Counted from the stretch's first letter, positions 31,523-44,288 are shown. The stretch: DNA of 64,000 nt from Tenodera sinensis (GCA_030765045.1 CM060961.1:139177564-139241563); one strand, 5' to 3'. Notes: generated by a model not told the origin, from the letters alone. Numbers and translations are program-made.

Positions 31523-34500
31523 GTTACGCAACTTCTCTAGTATCAAAAAACAAGTAATTCAACTCTACTAAGCAAACAGGAGGAAGGAAGGATAGCTGTT
31601 CTTAGTTCAGTGACTCTCCCTGTACATATACTACCGCGTTCAGATATACCGCAGATGTTGAATATAAATTATCTCTTTATGGATAAACGAAAATCGAAAT
31701 TTCAGATACATGCTTTCTAATACAGAGGAAGGAATAATGTAATTGTAAAAATAAATACTATCTCTTAAATCCTTACAGAAGAACTGAAAAAAGAAGCTAG
31801 TTCACCTGGGATCTTGTTACACTAAGTAGGACAGTACTACTTTGAAACAGATCTAAATGATTAAATTCTGCAAATAAACCGAAGTTGTAGGAAACTTAGA
31901 AGAAAATATAGACACAGGCTAACATTATAATGTTGAACATTTTCAATTGTAATTCCCGCTCTAGATTGAAAATGATGAGATCCATATCGCTGATAACTTC
32001 ATTCAACAAATACGTCTAGCCGTAAGCAGCAGAATCAATCGCAGTAGTTTCTTGGATAAACACCAGATATTAAATTTGTTATTCTCAGAACATTCCCCGT
32101 CTCCCAGATTTAGTCTTGACAGGCATTCTAGAACGTGTAGTTGTGCTATATTCTCGAAGACGTGAACATTTGAAAGTTATCTAAGAGAGAATATAGAAAC
32201 ACGGCAGAGAAATTACAGTGCATAAAATGGAGATAGGTTATAAAAAGCTGTGCTCATTTTACGGAAATAAAATTAAGAAACTTTAAATAGACTTTAATTA
32301 TGTGCTACCCTTGATGTCCAAGAACGGAATTAAGATGGAAATGCTCACGGGGGGCTTCTGGGCGAGTAGCCGGAGATGAAGATTAATCAACAGCCGAAGA
32401 ACGAGTCGGTGGCGAAAATAAATGAACAGCTAGGTGAAATGCAGAAGATAAACCAAATGAAGTGAGACGTTCCAAATAAACAGCTCTGTGAGATGAAAAA
32501 ACGAGTGAAGGAAGTTCGCCCGAGTGTATGAAATCGTGCCTATACCGGGTGAGTCAGCTGCCCCTTATTTTTTTGGAGGGTAGGCCACCCATCGAACGCC
32601 ATATGCACTTTAGTCCAGTTTTGCACGTACTAAAACCGTTCTTAGAGAGATGAATGCGCACAATTGAGAGGAACAGCAGTTTAAGGGACAGAACGCACTC
32701 TCCGCTAAATTACACTTCAAAAACATAGGACTCGTTTACTGAGAGCGAATTCCGCGTTTCCAGCCGACTTTAAAAACATTTTATTAGAGTAGGTATACAT
32801 AGCAACGCAATTTAGCAAACTCCTTTAAAAAACACCAACTAATCATGAGTACATTAACAACATCAGGTAAAACGAAATGGCGGATGCTTGTACTTAGAGC
32901 GGGGTTGCAAAAAATGACAGACACGCCTTATCCACCACGAACCCTGACGCAAACGCTCCTCTCCGTCGAAGACGTCGCCTTTAAGATCTATAAGATCGTG
33001 TTTGGTGTCCGAACTAGCTCTAGCAAGAGGTCTTAATCTCAGGGTATGCGCGAGTTATGGTAGGAATGGAACCAAACGAAGAATCAACCAACATATCACT
33101 TTATTTGTAAATTTCCAGATTTGTAGAGAACTGCCGACGATATTTAAATAGAATGTAACTTTGTAATTTCAACTACAACGTTATAACACTAACTTTGTCA
33201 CCCTTTAGCAACCGCCGAATTATATACGCGCTAGCTTACGCACAACTCCCAAGTTGCACGTGTGCTCTCGGCTCGATTCAAGACGAGTGTGTCTTGCGTT
33301 GCATTTTGTTTTTGCACGGGCAACAATAAGGAAACGATTTCCATTGGCTAACTTTAGAGCACGTCATGGTAAGATAGGAATCAGCCCGCTAAATCGTTAC
33401 ACGTGTTTGTTTTTCGTGCGCGTCAACAAAGCCTTATCACTCTTTTAAATCTGCCTAGGCTTCCATTCTTGAGACTTTAACATATTAGCTTTATTACGTC
33501 TTCCCCTTCACTATTGACTAGAATCTCCTTTTGTTTCTTTCCATTATCAAATATATATATTGACATTACAATTTCGGTTTCAACCCGTAGTCAAAATGCA
33601 CATATTATTAAATATCGGTTTATTTAAATTTTAACTACGTGTCGTACATCTTAAATAATGCGCATAATAGCTTTTGTCATTTAAGTAATAAAATTGAAAC
33701 GCCCAGTAAAGTTTAAAACTGTCTTCAGGGGCTAAATTAGGCACCTGAAGTCGCAAGGTGACAATGGCGTAGTACCTGGCTTACTGGTTCTACGGTTTGA
33801 ACATGGAGTATGCTTTAAGTTATGCCTTTTGATAGCTCAATAGAGTTCTGACCATATTCTTTGCGCTACACGGGTTCACATCTCGGGATTGTACAATTTT
33901 TTATGCTCATCAAAACTTGGAAACCGAATTAACAAAAATCTAATTTTAAAATCCCTAAGGGTTTAGGATATAATGCAGACATGTTTGCATTTCGTAATAG
34001 AAAAGGTGCAATGACTTCTGTCCGATTGAACTGGCATGATGTAGTGTGCTATTATGAATGCCGATTTCCTTCATTCCCCACGCGTACCTATCTGTCGCCT
34101 GATATTTTGAGCCATCCCTTCACGGTGTATTCGACAGCGATATGCCTTTGATCCAGGGAAAAGCAAAAGCCAATGTACAAGCAACTCAAAATCTATATCG
34201 GAAGAGATATCCTCACACGCAATAAGACCATAAAGTAGAAATAAAAGAATTGCGAATTGAGATACTAAGTTTTACACATAATAATTGTTCAACTGTTATT
34301 TGTAACTATTACGTAGTAAAAAATTAGTACAGCTTGATTATTTAGAATAATTATCTAGGAGGAGAAAATAGTCTAGGGTGGGGGAGAAAGGTTGGCAGTA
34401 TTCTCCTTACCTACTTTAGTTACCCGCATTGTTCACACACTCGCTGCCCAGCTAGTAGCGACCCAAAACCCCTCCCAGAGGATAGTGGACTTGCCCGACT

Positions 34501-34554
34501 ACTGCGCATACAGCTAAGCAGGGACAGGCCGAAATAATCAAGCTGTACATGCAG
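31520..34554. other. Long spacer, no supported gene
   Basis: Mostly unremarkable AT-rich DNA. Two weak points: 32380-32515 in one frame reads like a short coiled-coil (NESVAKINEQLGEMQKINQM, then a stop and similar units). At 32550 CCGGGTGAGTCAGCTGCCCC, preceded by TA, could be a single mariner-type end without a partner. The 63-codon frame at 32845-33036 is not recognised. Confidence 0.4.
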
Positions 34555-34632
34555 GGGACTCGAACCACCTTTATAGCACACAGATTTCTTGCGAATCGTG
34601 CGCTCGTTCCAACTGAGCTATCTACGAGTAGT
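34555..34632 (-). repeat. tRNA-like SINE head or pseudo-tRNA
   Basis: The minus strand reads TAGCTCAGTTGGAACGAGC (A box, paired GCTC/GAGC D stem), and about 45 bases later GGTTCGAGTCCCC (B box). The acceptor arms do not pair, so it is not a working tRNA. Sequence to the left may be the SINE body. Confidence 0.5.
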
Positions 34633-35520
34633 AACTACAGAGGTAAACGAAAACAAATACATCCATCTTGAATACTTGGTGGAACCTAGCATAGGGGCCG
34701 ATGTTTTTATGTTAAGAGTGTAAAATGCGCAGTGGCTCTCGTAAGGTCGCTGGTAGAGTCTGTTTACTCAGCCCGTGTGCAATTCGGCCAACTTCTTTGA
34801 AGAACCCGTATAATCGTTTCACAACATGGACCTTTCCTTCCTTCTCAGTTCTTTCTGCAGAATTGCCACCTTCTAACATGACCCTTTGTAGTTAATGAAG
34901 CAGAAAATACTGCAATTCAGAATTTTGGCACCTGAGGCTTCACGTGGAGTCATCTTAACTGTCACTTCCTTAAAATCAGGGTTGCTACTGCTCTTCAAGT
35001 ACAGAGATAGAGGTTTGCTCTCTCTGAAGAGTGGAGATGGAGTTATGAGAGTCATTAGTTGAGGGTAGAGTACATTTCCTTTGTGAAACAAGTGCACTCC
35101 TGTTCACTAAACAGACTAAGAAAAAATATTACTCCATCTCTGTCAACCCTCTCCAACGTTTCCATAAATTAATGTTTGAGTGACAGTTTTTAAAATTAAA
35201 CCAACATGAGGGCTAGTTTGGACCGGCGTTGCAACCACTCAGGTGAAAAGTATCCATACGCCTCCCTTTCGCCTTTTGCCTAGACCGAACCTTTGTTTAT
35301 AGGGCATGCTCCTGTGAATTCAAACCAATAAAGGGCTAGCTCAACCAGCCTTGGCGTGGAACAGAATAATGAGGCATTTCTGCCAACATTAAATAAAGAA
35401 AAAGAATATACACTGTACACTAAACTTTACAACCAAAACACACGACTGATGTTTCCACAAATAATATATGTGGATAGTTTATAAATACGATGAGAATAAC
35501 GATAACGAGGATGATAATAA
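34633..35520. other. Spacer with a possible SINE-like unit at 35200-35405
   Basis: 35200-35405 ends in CATTAAATAAAGAAAAAG, similar to the end of 4240-4400. Otherwise nothing recognised. Confidence 0.3.
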
Positions 35521-35524
35521 CAAC

Positions 35525-35752
<228 letters not shown>

Positions 35753-35754
35753 AA

Positions 35755-36672
35755 CCGAAAAGATCCAGTTTCTTTTGAAATGTGATAGAATTAGCAGAAG
35801 TTTTCTTTGATGTGAAGGAAATGACTTCTATACCTCGCAATAACTTCATTACAAGTTTCTCTCAATCTGTGTAAGTTGGTAGCAGCAGTTTCTCCTGTGC
35901 CTATCAGAAATCTCATTTGGCACTTGATTTGTATTCTGTGGGGAGCAGTGCTGAGTGGCATTAGCCAAGAGAGATTATTACTTTCTGACAGGGATCAAGA
36001 TGTCGCTACATGAACTTAATCTGTATTCACAGCGTCGAGCATCGGCACCAGCTAAGTCGGACCGGCGCTTCCGCCTATCGAAATAGCTTTTATAAACTTT
36101 GTTGCGCCGACTTGAAGGAGAAGAGTCCATTTTATTAAAGTACGAGGAAGGTGTCAAACGGATATGTTCTGCAGATAATATAGGGCTCAATATTACTTTG
36201 TGTAATTTGTAAGATTTGAAGTCTTCACCCGTGAAGCTCTCATCACTATTTGTGTAATTTGTTTGTTTAATAATACTAAATGAGAGATTTACTGTAATAC
36301 AAAGCAAACCATTTTACAGGCACAACCCGTAGTTTTCCTCGCGTTATTGTGTTATTGTCGAGATTCTTCCATCTCTCTATTTATATATAAATCATAAAAT
36401 ACTCCTTAAAGCTGCTCCTATGCATTTGTTTGTTTCATTAGATAGGTACCAGAGTGCGTTTTCTTTTCTAGAAAAAATAAAGGTAAACCTTATATAGGAA
36501 ACTCACACATAACCGAGATCTGAACACGGTTTCCAGGGGTGGGCTGGTCGAATAATAATACATGGTGTAGAAAGGTACAGCAGAACTTCCCTGAGGCATC
36601 TTAGTTATGCTGCATCGTACTCGAACTAGAATAATTTTACAGCAAGGTATGTGGCAATCCTTGTGGAGAGTT
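35755..36672. other. Spacer
   Basis: A 109-codon minus-strand frame at 35978-36307 is not recognised and has no supporting motif. Confidence 0.4.
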
Positions 36673-36673
36673 G

Positions 36674-37445
36674 AAAAATTGGATGTGCTGCACTCACATG
36701 ACTTTCTCTACTCTTATACAAACTATTCTTATAAACGCTTACTCCTCTATTTACTTCACGTTAATCGAGATAAACATTTTTAGAAATTGTTCCGTTATAT
36801 GTTTCCCTATAGATACAATGAAAATAGGAGAATAAAGTAGGTTCAAGGCGATAGCCAAATCTTTTAAAGTTGGTCACTATATGATGGCTTTAAAACTGAC
36901 CAAGAGATAACATTTGAGTAAAGTATAATTATTGCAAAATTCAGACAAATAACAAGGAATATCCCACAAGAAACAAGTATTTGACATAAAGTGTGTTTTA
37001 ATAATCTCTGCAATTTTTTGTATAGAAAGATTTTGTCTATCTCTTACGGTATATGTAAAAATGAAGAGAACTCTGAGGATATCCTCAAAAAGTTTAAGAT
37101 GCACATTTCATTTGTCATGAAATTATCAAACATATGGTATTTTAATCAGTCATTAGAACCATGTTTGATGAAATCAATAATTTCGAAAAATGTTCCACGT
37201 AAAGAGTTGCCTGGGGTGGGGAAATTCTCTTGAAGATGCACAATTTAAATACTAACTTTTGTATTTTTTGACCCTGTTAACAGTTGCACAGTCACATGGG
37301 CACATACACACACTGACATATTTCAAAAAATGGCTTTTTTCCTATTCAGGCAGTCTCAAAACATATATTGGCGGTAAAATCTTGTTAACGAATTTTGGAG
37401 AAATACAATACTTCCCTTACTTACTATACCTAGAAGGGAAAGTAA
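36674..37445 (-). repeat. Rep-A copy 4 (near full length)
   Basis: Reverse orientation. Starts with the 3'-end motif GTGCTGCACTCACATGACTT and ends with ACTTACTATACCTAGAAGGG and AAAGTAA. Contains a short CACATACACACACTGACAT tract at the usual position. Confidence 0.75.
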
Positions 37446-37516
37446 AAACAGTTGAAATCTTTCACGGCTAGAAATCATATCCGGTGGGCTCTAAACCGGG
37501 TCTCCTGACAAAGTTT

Positions 37517-37628
37517 ACTTTCCCTACCACATATAGTAAGCAGGAGAAGTATTGCACTCCTAAACATCTAACGTCGAGATTTCACCGGAATGTATTCTGT
37601 TTTGAGAATACCTCTCCTTCAAAAGAGC
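37517..37628 (+). repeat. Rep-A 5' fragment, opposite orientation to its neighbours
   Basis: CTTTCCCTACCACATATAGT begins a ~110-bp 5'-end piece that includes TCGAGATTTCACCGGAAT and abuts the minus-oriented copy 5. Confidence 0.65.
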
Positions 37629-37706
37629 AGATTCAGAAAATTCTGGTGCGTTACACTCACATGCTTTTCTCTACTCTTGTACTATTTCTACAAACACTTA
37701 TTCCTT

Positions 37707-38111
37707 ATGTAATTAAAGTTTTTTTTTCACTCAAGAGCCGTGTGTAGGACATAACTGGAAAGGGTAGAGTGAGACTGAAAAATTGAATGCCATGACCGGG
37801 ACTCGAACCACGGTTACGTCCGGCTGCTCTACCCACTAAGCTATCATGGCCAACGTGCCGATATGACATTAAATTCTCCAACTCACTCGCATTATTCCCG
37901 GTAAACCACACAAGGAGATCTCAATTTACTCTGAGATAACATAGCTTAATGGCGACTTACAACGTGTAAGTACTTAAGTCCTGGGCTTCTAGTTTAACCA
38001 ACTATAAGGTCAATTAATGTAATTAAAGTTTTTTTTTTTCACACAAGAGCCGTGTGTAGGACATAATTGGAAAGGGTAGAGTGAGACTGAAAAATTGAAT
38101 GCCATGACCGG
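37707..38111 (-). repeat. SINE-C with duplicated ~94-bp segment
   Basis: The first unit (37715-37860, minus strand) has a tRNA-like head: perfectly paired acceptor-like arms GCCATGA/TCATGGC, A box TAGCTTAGTGGGTAGAGC, and B box GGTTCGAGTCCCGG. The anticodon arm is shortened, so it is not a tRNA. A ~55-bp body and an oligo(A) tail follow. 37707-37799 is repeated almost exactly at 38017-38111, including the ATGTAATTAAAG outside the A tail, so this is a local duplication and not two insertions. Confidence 0.75.
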
Positions 38112-38512
38112 ATGGTTCGAATAACAAGGAATGTCTCCTAAATGGTTCACTCAGAAAAAAAAATGTTGGACATCGATTGTGGGACATAATTAACGAGACC
38201 TACACTTTTGTTTAGTAAGATTTGCCCTACCTCTTACGGTTTACCAGTTATACAAGTCATCACAGACTAAATAGGCCTACACCGGCTGTAGCCAAAAAAT
38301 TCAAATATACGTTTCATTTACCATAAAATATCTTAAACATACAGCAATTTAATCAAAATTGTTAGCCATTTGCGAGAAAATAAAATTTTGAAATATTTTC
38401 CATGTAACGTGTAGTTTAGAATAGAGGAATTGTCTTCAAAATCTGCGTGTCGCATCCTTGAAAGATATTAAACTTAAATATCAACTTTGGTTTTTGAGTT
38501 ATGCTGTTTGCA

Positions 38513-38513
<1 letters not shown>

Positions 38514-38585
<72 letters not shown>

Positions 38586-38600
38586 TCACTCACTCACTCA
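38514..38600 (+). repeat. (CA)n then (CACT)n microsatellite inside Rep-A
   Basis: About 33 CA units followed by five CACT units. Confidence 0.97.
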
Positions 38601-38661
38601 CAGGGACCTCATTCTAAAAATAATTTTCTTGTATTCAGGGGGCCTCAAAACATATATCTCC

Positions 38662-39350
38662 GACGATTTTGTGTAAGATATTTTCATGACAAAATGTATA
38701 CGGATCTTTAATTTTTTGGGAATAGCCTCTGAAGTCCTCTTCATTCTGAATAACTTTTGTACAGTTGGTAAACCTTACTGCACAAAAATGTCGACCTCGT
38801 CAAATCATACATTTATGTGAAATACACTTTTTTATGGAAGAAACCATTTCCAAGATATTATTGGGTATTGGTTTACATTTTAAAATTCTTATTTCAAATG
38901 AGAAGTCGTCCGTATTCTGTTTTTCCCATACTTTTATTAATGTACAAGTCATTATATAGCAATCCACTCCCAAAATATTTCTAATATTGCTTACAGCTTA
39001 CTATATATCCCTAATCTACAAAAGAACCGGTCTGGATGGTTCAATGATTAGACGCTGGCCTACTGGTCCCAAGGTCCCGGGATCAAATCGGCCCAGACAG
39101 CTCCATGTCAGCAGATTTACCGTAAAAGAACATCTGCGGGACGAAATTCCGGCACACCGGTGACGCTGATGTGACCCTGGCAATTGACAGCATCGTTAAA
39201 CAACATTTTTTAACCTAATCTAGAAGGGAAAATGCTATATGAGAATTTCTGCGTATGTTTATCTGGATGAAGGAGATAGAACAGCTTTTGTAAGAATAGT
39301 TTGTTGAAGAATGAGTAGAAAAAGTCATGGGAATGTAGTACAAGATTTTC
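38662..39350 (+). repeat. Rep-A copy 6, partial, interrupted by SINE-A
   Basis: Switches orientation right after copy 5. It includes GATATTTTCATGACAAAATG and GTCCTCTTCATTCTGAATAA, and its 3' end GAGTAGAAAAAGTCATGGGA lies near 39330, beyond the SINE-A insertion. Confidence 0.65.
39029..39211 (+). repeat. SINE-A copy 2
   Basis: Contains TGGATGGTTCAATGATTAGA (A-box region), CGGGATCAAATCGGCCCAGA (B-box region), GGGACGAAATTCCGGCACAC, and the 3' end ATTGACAGCATCGTTAA followed by an A/T tail. Confidence 0.8.
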
Positions 39351-41156
39351 TTTCAGGCAATCCTTTTAGCTTGGTGAATCACGTATGATACGCTGCATAG
39401 ACCTAAATTAATGTGTTCAAGCCGTTTCGTGTGGATACACAGTTCGAAAATATGCGTGGAGAAAGGTTAATTCCGAGTGATTTACATGATAGCTCCAGCG
39501 AGTTGCTTAGTAACCCATTATTAGTATGTTTCGCAATATTACTTTGTGTGTGAATAAGCTTTTCTTTCATCTCTTAGTAACAAATCAACCTGTGCAGGCA
39601 CTAGTATGATTACAGTAGAACAGCTATTTCAACTGCCAAACGTTCCCTTCCACTTAAAGGGAAACTCACAAAAGTGGCAAGTGACACGAAAGTAATTTTA
39701 AGGCTATTTTTTACAAAATCAGCTATGCGTGCACAAAAGTGCCATGTTAAAATATCATGACGTGGTAAGTCTTGCCAAGAATAGAGTATGAGAAATCTCC
39801 TTCACTTATGACTTGGTATTTTCTGAAAAAGAAGACCATACCGTTGGTGATTTAAACTAGAGAAAACGCACATTTCCTTGCTTCTCACACTGTTAAATTA
39901 TTCCAGTTTGAACCACACCATTATATGCGAGCTGCTTTTTGATCTTCTATCAACAACCGCGAACTGTTGGTGACTTGAAGATGTTCATAAAGGGTGCAAT
40001 ATTGTCGATCCAACTGAGTATCGCATAGGAGTTGTGGGGATTTTTGATTGGTAAGACCGAACACCAGTTTCTGGTGTTCCAAATTATTTGGAACCATCGA
40101 AGCTAATATCCAATGATGGATCAGAATGATAGTTATGAAGAAGATCTCAAAAAATTGGCGACGGCGTTAGCTTTTTTCTGAATTCACGATGAAGGACGTT
40201 ACCACTTCCTTCTATTCCAAACGGCAGGTTTTGACAGAAAGTTTGGATGCAAATTCTCTCGGATATCTGTTACAGAGTAACAAATATTTCATTCTAAGGT
40301 AAGTGCAGGTGGAAACAGACAATTGGAGACCAGAAGGTTAAAATTCATTATCTGCAAGCGTTTATGTGACGTCGATAGCTAAAACATTCCAAAAAATTAA
40401 GAGTTTGTCGGATCTCTTATCCTCAGTTTTCATATTGTCAAAACCTGCTGTTAGTTTGGCATTAGTATGAATTATGAGTTGCGAAAGTAGTGAAACAATG
40501 CTGCAGGGAATTTTATGCCTTCCTTCCCCCGCTCCCTTGAGTTGAACAATCCTTACCACGATGACACTCTTACTTCACTTGGAGGAAGAAAAGGGAAGGC
40601 ATTTGTCACAGTACCATCACTTTACAACAAAAGCGAAGAATTGCCTTTAGCATTGTTGGGTATTCTTGATTTATTACACACTCTCCATTCTCTTTTCTGG
40701 CTATTTTTTCTTCACATTTTGATACTTTCTTTTCTAAGTCAAGTCTACACTATGAATAATGACCATACGCCCTGCTCCTTACGACTTACTGTGACCAGTG
40801 ACGTTGACGGAGTGTGTGAATCTTCGCCGAAATAACAAATCTAGCAGCCCGAAAAGAACTTTCTTTCTTTGTCATGCATTAGAAAGTAACTAAGAGGCTT
40901 TTTGTGTTCCAAAATTGTTCATCGTTATCGTTAGGCTAATGGTTCCACATTTCACTTGCAACAGTATAGAGCTCTATAGTAGCAGCAATGAATCTGATGT
41001 CGATGCAGCCTTAGAAACAGCAAATAGTTTTGTTTACGTAAGCAAATAGTTTTGTTTACATACGCATTAACCTTGTGTTTCTTTCAGCTGTCTGAAGAAA
41101 CAAACAATAGCCACAGGTACTCATGTCTCGGTTTATAATGAAGTGTGTACTACTCG
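39351..41156. other. Spacer with one short perfect hairpin
   Basis: No gene recognised. At 40059-40079 GAACACCAG and CTGGTGTTC form a perfect 9-bp stem with a TTT loop. Nothing around it suggests a function. Short frames at 40362-40559 and 40515-40835 are not recognised. Confidence 0.4.
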
Positions 41157-42018
41157 AAAAATCTGATGTGCTGCACTCACATGACTTTCTCTACTCTTGT
41201 ACTAACAATTCTTACAAACTCTTATTACTGTATCTTCTTTGTGTTCGTTGAGATAAACATTTGTACAAATTATCTTATTGTTTATTTCCCTATAGGTGTA
41301 AGAGGAATATTAGAATACAGTAGGCTTTGAGCGATACTCAAATATTTTAAAGCTTTGAGATTCCATTCTCTTTGCGCGCTTAATATATATATAAAATAAA
41401 CAACGATGTTCCATTTCACGAAGGTTTTAAATTTTCCGAAACTGACAGAAATAACAAGGAATATCTCCGAAATGTATCACTCTATAAAAAAATGTATTGA
41501 GACATAAATTGTGTGTATTAGCGAGACCTACATATTTTGTATAGTAAGATTTTGACTATCTCTTACGGTTTACGAGTTATTCAAGAGTCATCCAGAGTAA
41601 ACAGGACTACATAGGCTATAGCCAGAAAATTCAAAATATGCATTTCATTTGTCATACAAATATCTTAAACATATGACATTTTAATCAAAATCGTTAGAGC
41701 CATTTTCAAGAAAATAAAAATTTGCGAAACATTTTCCATGTACAGGTAGTTTAGGTTGGGGCTATTTCCTTCAAAATCTTCGTGTCGTATCCTTGAAGGA
41801 CATTAAACTTAAATACCAACTTTGGTTTTTAACCGACTTTTCGTTTTTGGGTTATGCTGTCCACAGACACACACAGACACACGCTCACACGGACCTTTTT
41901 CTAAAAATGCTTTATTTTTGGATTCAGGGGTCACAAAACATATATTTCCAGTGAAATCTCAACATTGAATTTTTGGACGGAATACAATACTTCCCCCACT
42001 TACCAGTAGAGAAAGTAA
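41157..42018 (-). repeat. Rep-A copy 7 (near full length, 862 bp)
   Basis: Cleanest reverse copy. It runs from AAAAATCTGATGTGCTGCAC to CAGTAGAGAAAGTAA and shows every family landmark. The internal tract is CACACACAGACACACGCTCA, that is, short and impure. Confidence 0.85.
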
Positions 42019-42019
42019 T

Positions 42020-42290
42020 AATAATTATAATAACAGAGTGAAATAAAACATGAATTCAAATTAAATGTAGAGTAGTTAAAATAAAACTAATGGTAATCTC
42101 TAGTAGCATCACTATCGGGAAGAGATTATAAATCTATGTTTCCTCCCGTAACTACTTTTAATATACGCAAATGCAATTTCTAGCAATCGTTTATGAAAGT
42201 GGCTTGCTTAAAGAAGGCAACCTAGCATTATCGCTGGCGGCTCGTGGAGTTTCCTAGAACAGAGATTTTGCTAAAATCATCTGCTTTCTC
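42020..42290. other. AT-rich spacer
   Basis: Nothing recognised. Confidence 0.5.
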
Positions 42291-42450
42291 TAATTCTGGC
42301 TTAGTCTGTGTCTTTTCTTCCTTGATCTTTGCAATGTTAATTCACGCGTAATGCTCCAGAGGGAAACGCCAGAATAATCTGCAGTTAGTTTAACAATGTT
42401 ATTCAAAATGGCAGGAGGATTCTCCTGCAAAATTCCTTAGAAACATTCAA
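42290..42450 (-). pseudogene. Possible transposase N-terminal helix-turn-helix relic
   Basis: The minus strand reads EKRIILNVSKEF and, after a frame change, ENPPAILNNIVKLTADYSGV followed by SLWSITREL and RKKRHR. The pattern (short helix, ENPP-like linker, repeated helix, T/S-GVS, then a basic stretch) is like the N-terminal DNA-binding region of DDE_3-type transposases in insects. No catalytic domain was found nearby. Confidence 0.35.
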
Positions 42451-42454
42451 AATA

Positions 42455-43795
42455 ATTCGTTTCTCGCAGCTTTTAACAGCATATCTTCAGAATGCGTTAC
42501 TATTTCACATTTATTGTAAATAAGGAGCAACATGCTAACAGCACACCATATTTATATTCTCACTTGCTGCTCGTCATTAATTTAAGAATGAGAACAAACG
42601 TGAGGTGAAGTAGAACTTTTTAAGTAAAATATCCGGAGATCATCTGTGATCAACGAAGACACAGAAATTGGGATGCCTTCTACCATGGGATTGGAAATGG
42701 AGAGGGGAAGTAGGTTGATATAGTTTCTTGCCGAGTAGTTTCGTGAATTTTAACAAGTGTTTGTGATAAATGCAGATATAGTTTATTCATCTGCTCATGG
42801 TCCCTGAAAGGAATGCAGCCTGCCACTACGTTAGCAAACAATTCCAGATAAACAGTGATATCGCGAGCAGCAGTTCTGCTTCCAATCCTGTTTACGATAA
42901 TGTTGCCAAACTTGGAATACTAGATTAAAGTAAAGAAATCGCTCAAAATAGCACAATTTAAATGTTATTTTCAGTTTATACAGTATATTTAGCTTATAAA
43001 ACGTAAACAATGTTTTCAACTACTCCGTCTTTTCCCCGATGATTTTCTGCCTTTTCTATAGTTTTAAAAAAACCTTGCCAGTCTGTTTCGGTCTTAAGTG
43101 ATATATCCCCGAGCGCTATATCGTGCAACTCCTGTAAGCATAGGTCCTTTATAGCTTATGTAATCATTTTACCTAGTTCTTCGGGATTGAGATTACACAT
43201 GTATGGAGGCAAATGAATGACGGTGTGGCCCCAATAATAACCCATGATAACGTTATAACAATTGAAGAATTCAATCTAACAACTCATTCCTTCGTGCAGG
43301 ATCAACGAATGAAGTATTAAACTTTCGGTCAGTTAATAGTGTAGAAATTGCTCCTGCAGATGGATAGAGATGAAGGGAGACCTGTAAGAGCCTCTATAGG
43401 TATTTTTTATTTATTTAATCGTCCTATAAAGACCTGCTTTACGCATAGAACTGTCACTCTGAACCACTTTGTTCTGCAACCACAATATCATAGAAAGATT
43501 TCAGGCGAAGAATTATCTACTTCTATATTACTTCCAGCATTACTTCTGACATACAACTAATGGCAAGTACGATTTTACAACTGAAATTAAGAGAAATTAG
43601 CAGCGAGTAAACATAGCGCGAACAATATTGGAGGTAAGTTGGCAACGTGACCAGCAGAGCAACGATTGTGCGGATGTTTACAAAACTCAAGATTACACTG
43701 CGTGGAATGTCTCCCCCTGACTTTTATTCCTCTTAGATCATGAACTGATGAACAGACAGTACATATCACGAAAAGGAATCCTGAATTGTAATTGT
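42455..43795. other. AT-rich spacer
   Basis: No feature recognised. Frames of 60-70 codons at 43348-43560 (+) and 43587-43769 (-) lack motifs. Confidence 0.4.
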
Positions 43796-43799
43796 GAAG

Positions 43800-44085
43800 C
43801 TCGCATTCGGGAGGTCCCGAGGTTCAAATTCCGCCAGGACTATCCTCCCTGACTAAGGGATTCATTCTGGTTTTCCGCTGTCCCCACAACTGGCAAATGT
43901 CGGAGAAGTACGCTAAGCTTAGACCTGGCACGATTCCTTCCCAAAATTCCTTTCACAAATTTAATTCAATTTCACCTTGGTAAACCCCCGAAAAAACCAT
44001 GATCGGCCGCGGGAATCGAACTCAGAACTCCGATATGCGAGTCGCTATCCCGGCGTCAACGCATTAGGTACACCGCGGATTATTT
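43800..44085 (-). repeat. tRNA-derived SINE with B-box-like motifs at both ends
   Basis: On the minus strand it starts near 44080 with a tRNA-like head. The A-box region is around TACCTAATGCGTTGACGCC and the B box GAGTTCGATTCCCGCGG (about 44015-44031), followed by GTTTTTTCGGGGGTTTACCA. At the other end the plus strand has CCGAGGTTCAAATTCCGCC (43819), also B-box-like, so two head-like sequences face each other. It may be a dimer of opposed SINEs or one SINE inserted into another. Confidence 0.65.
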
Positions 44086-44288
44086 GCTTCATAAAATTTG
44101 AAGTTGGAACAAAATAGTAAAGAATATTTTGCTGTGTTGTTACGTAATAATATTCAAGAGAATACAAGAACATATTCTACATCCCCCTTTAAAAACTTGG
44201 ACATCGTTCTCTACATACCATATCTATTGGAAACTACTGATTATCTGCAAATTATCAATACTTCATTACTTCAAATTAGTAAGGGAAA

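Larger units (their letters stand above)
37635..38660 (-). repeat. Rep-A copy 5, interrupted by SINE-C and carrying (CA)n
   Basis: The 3'-end motif GTTACACTCACATGCTTTTC starts it. Two SINE-C-bearing segments interrupt it (37707-38111). The rest continues from about 38120 (AATAACAAGGAATGTCTCC) to GGGCCTCAAAACATATATCT (38655). The internal CA tract is expanded (38514-38600). Confidence 0.7.

Noticed and set aside
34555..34632. Functional tRNA gene on the minus strand
   Set aside because: A and B boxes are good, but the acceptor arms do not pair.
37785..37860. Functional tRNA gene on the minus strand
   Set aside because: Acceptor-like arms pair perfectly, but the anticodon arm is about ten bases too short and the T stem mispairs. 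A family body and an A tail follow, so it is a SINE head.
40059..40079. Rho-independent-type terminator or small RNA hairpin
   Set aside because: Perfect 9-bp stem but no context, no U tract, and a eukaryotic genome where such terminators are not expected.
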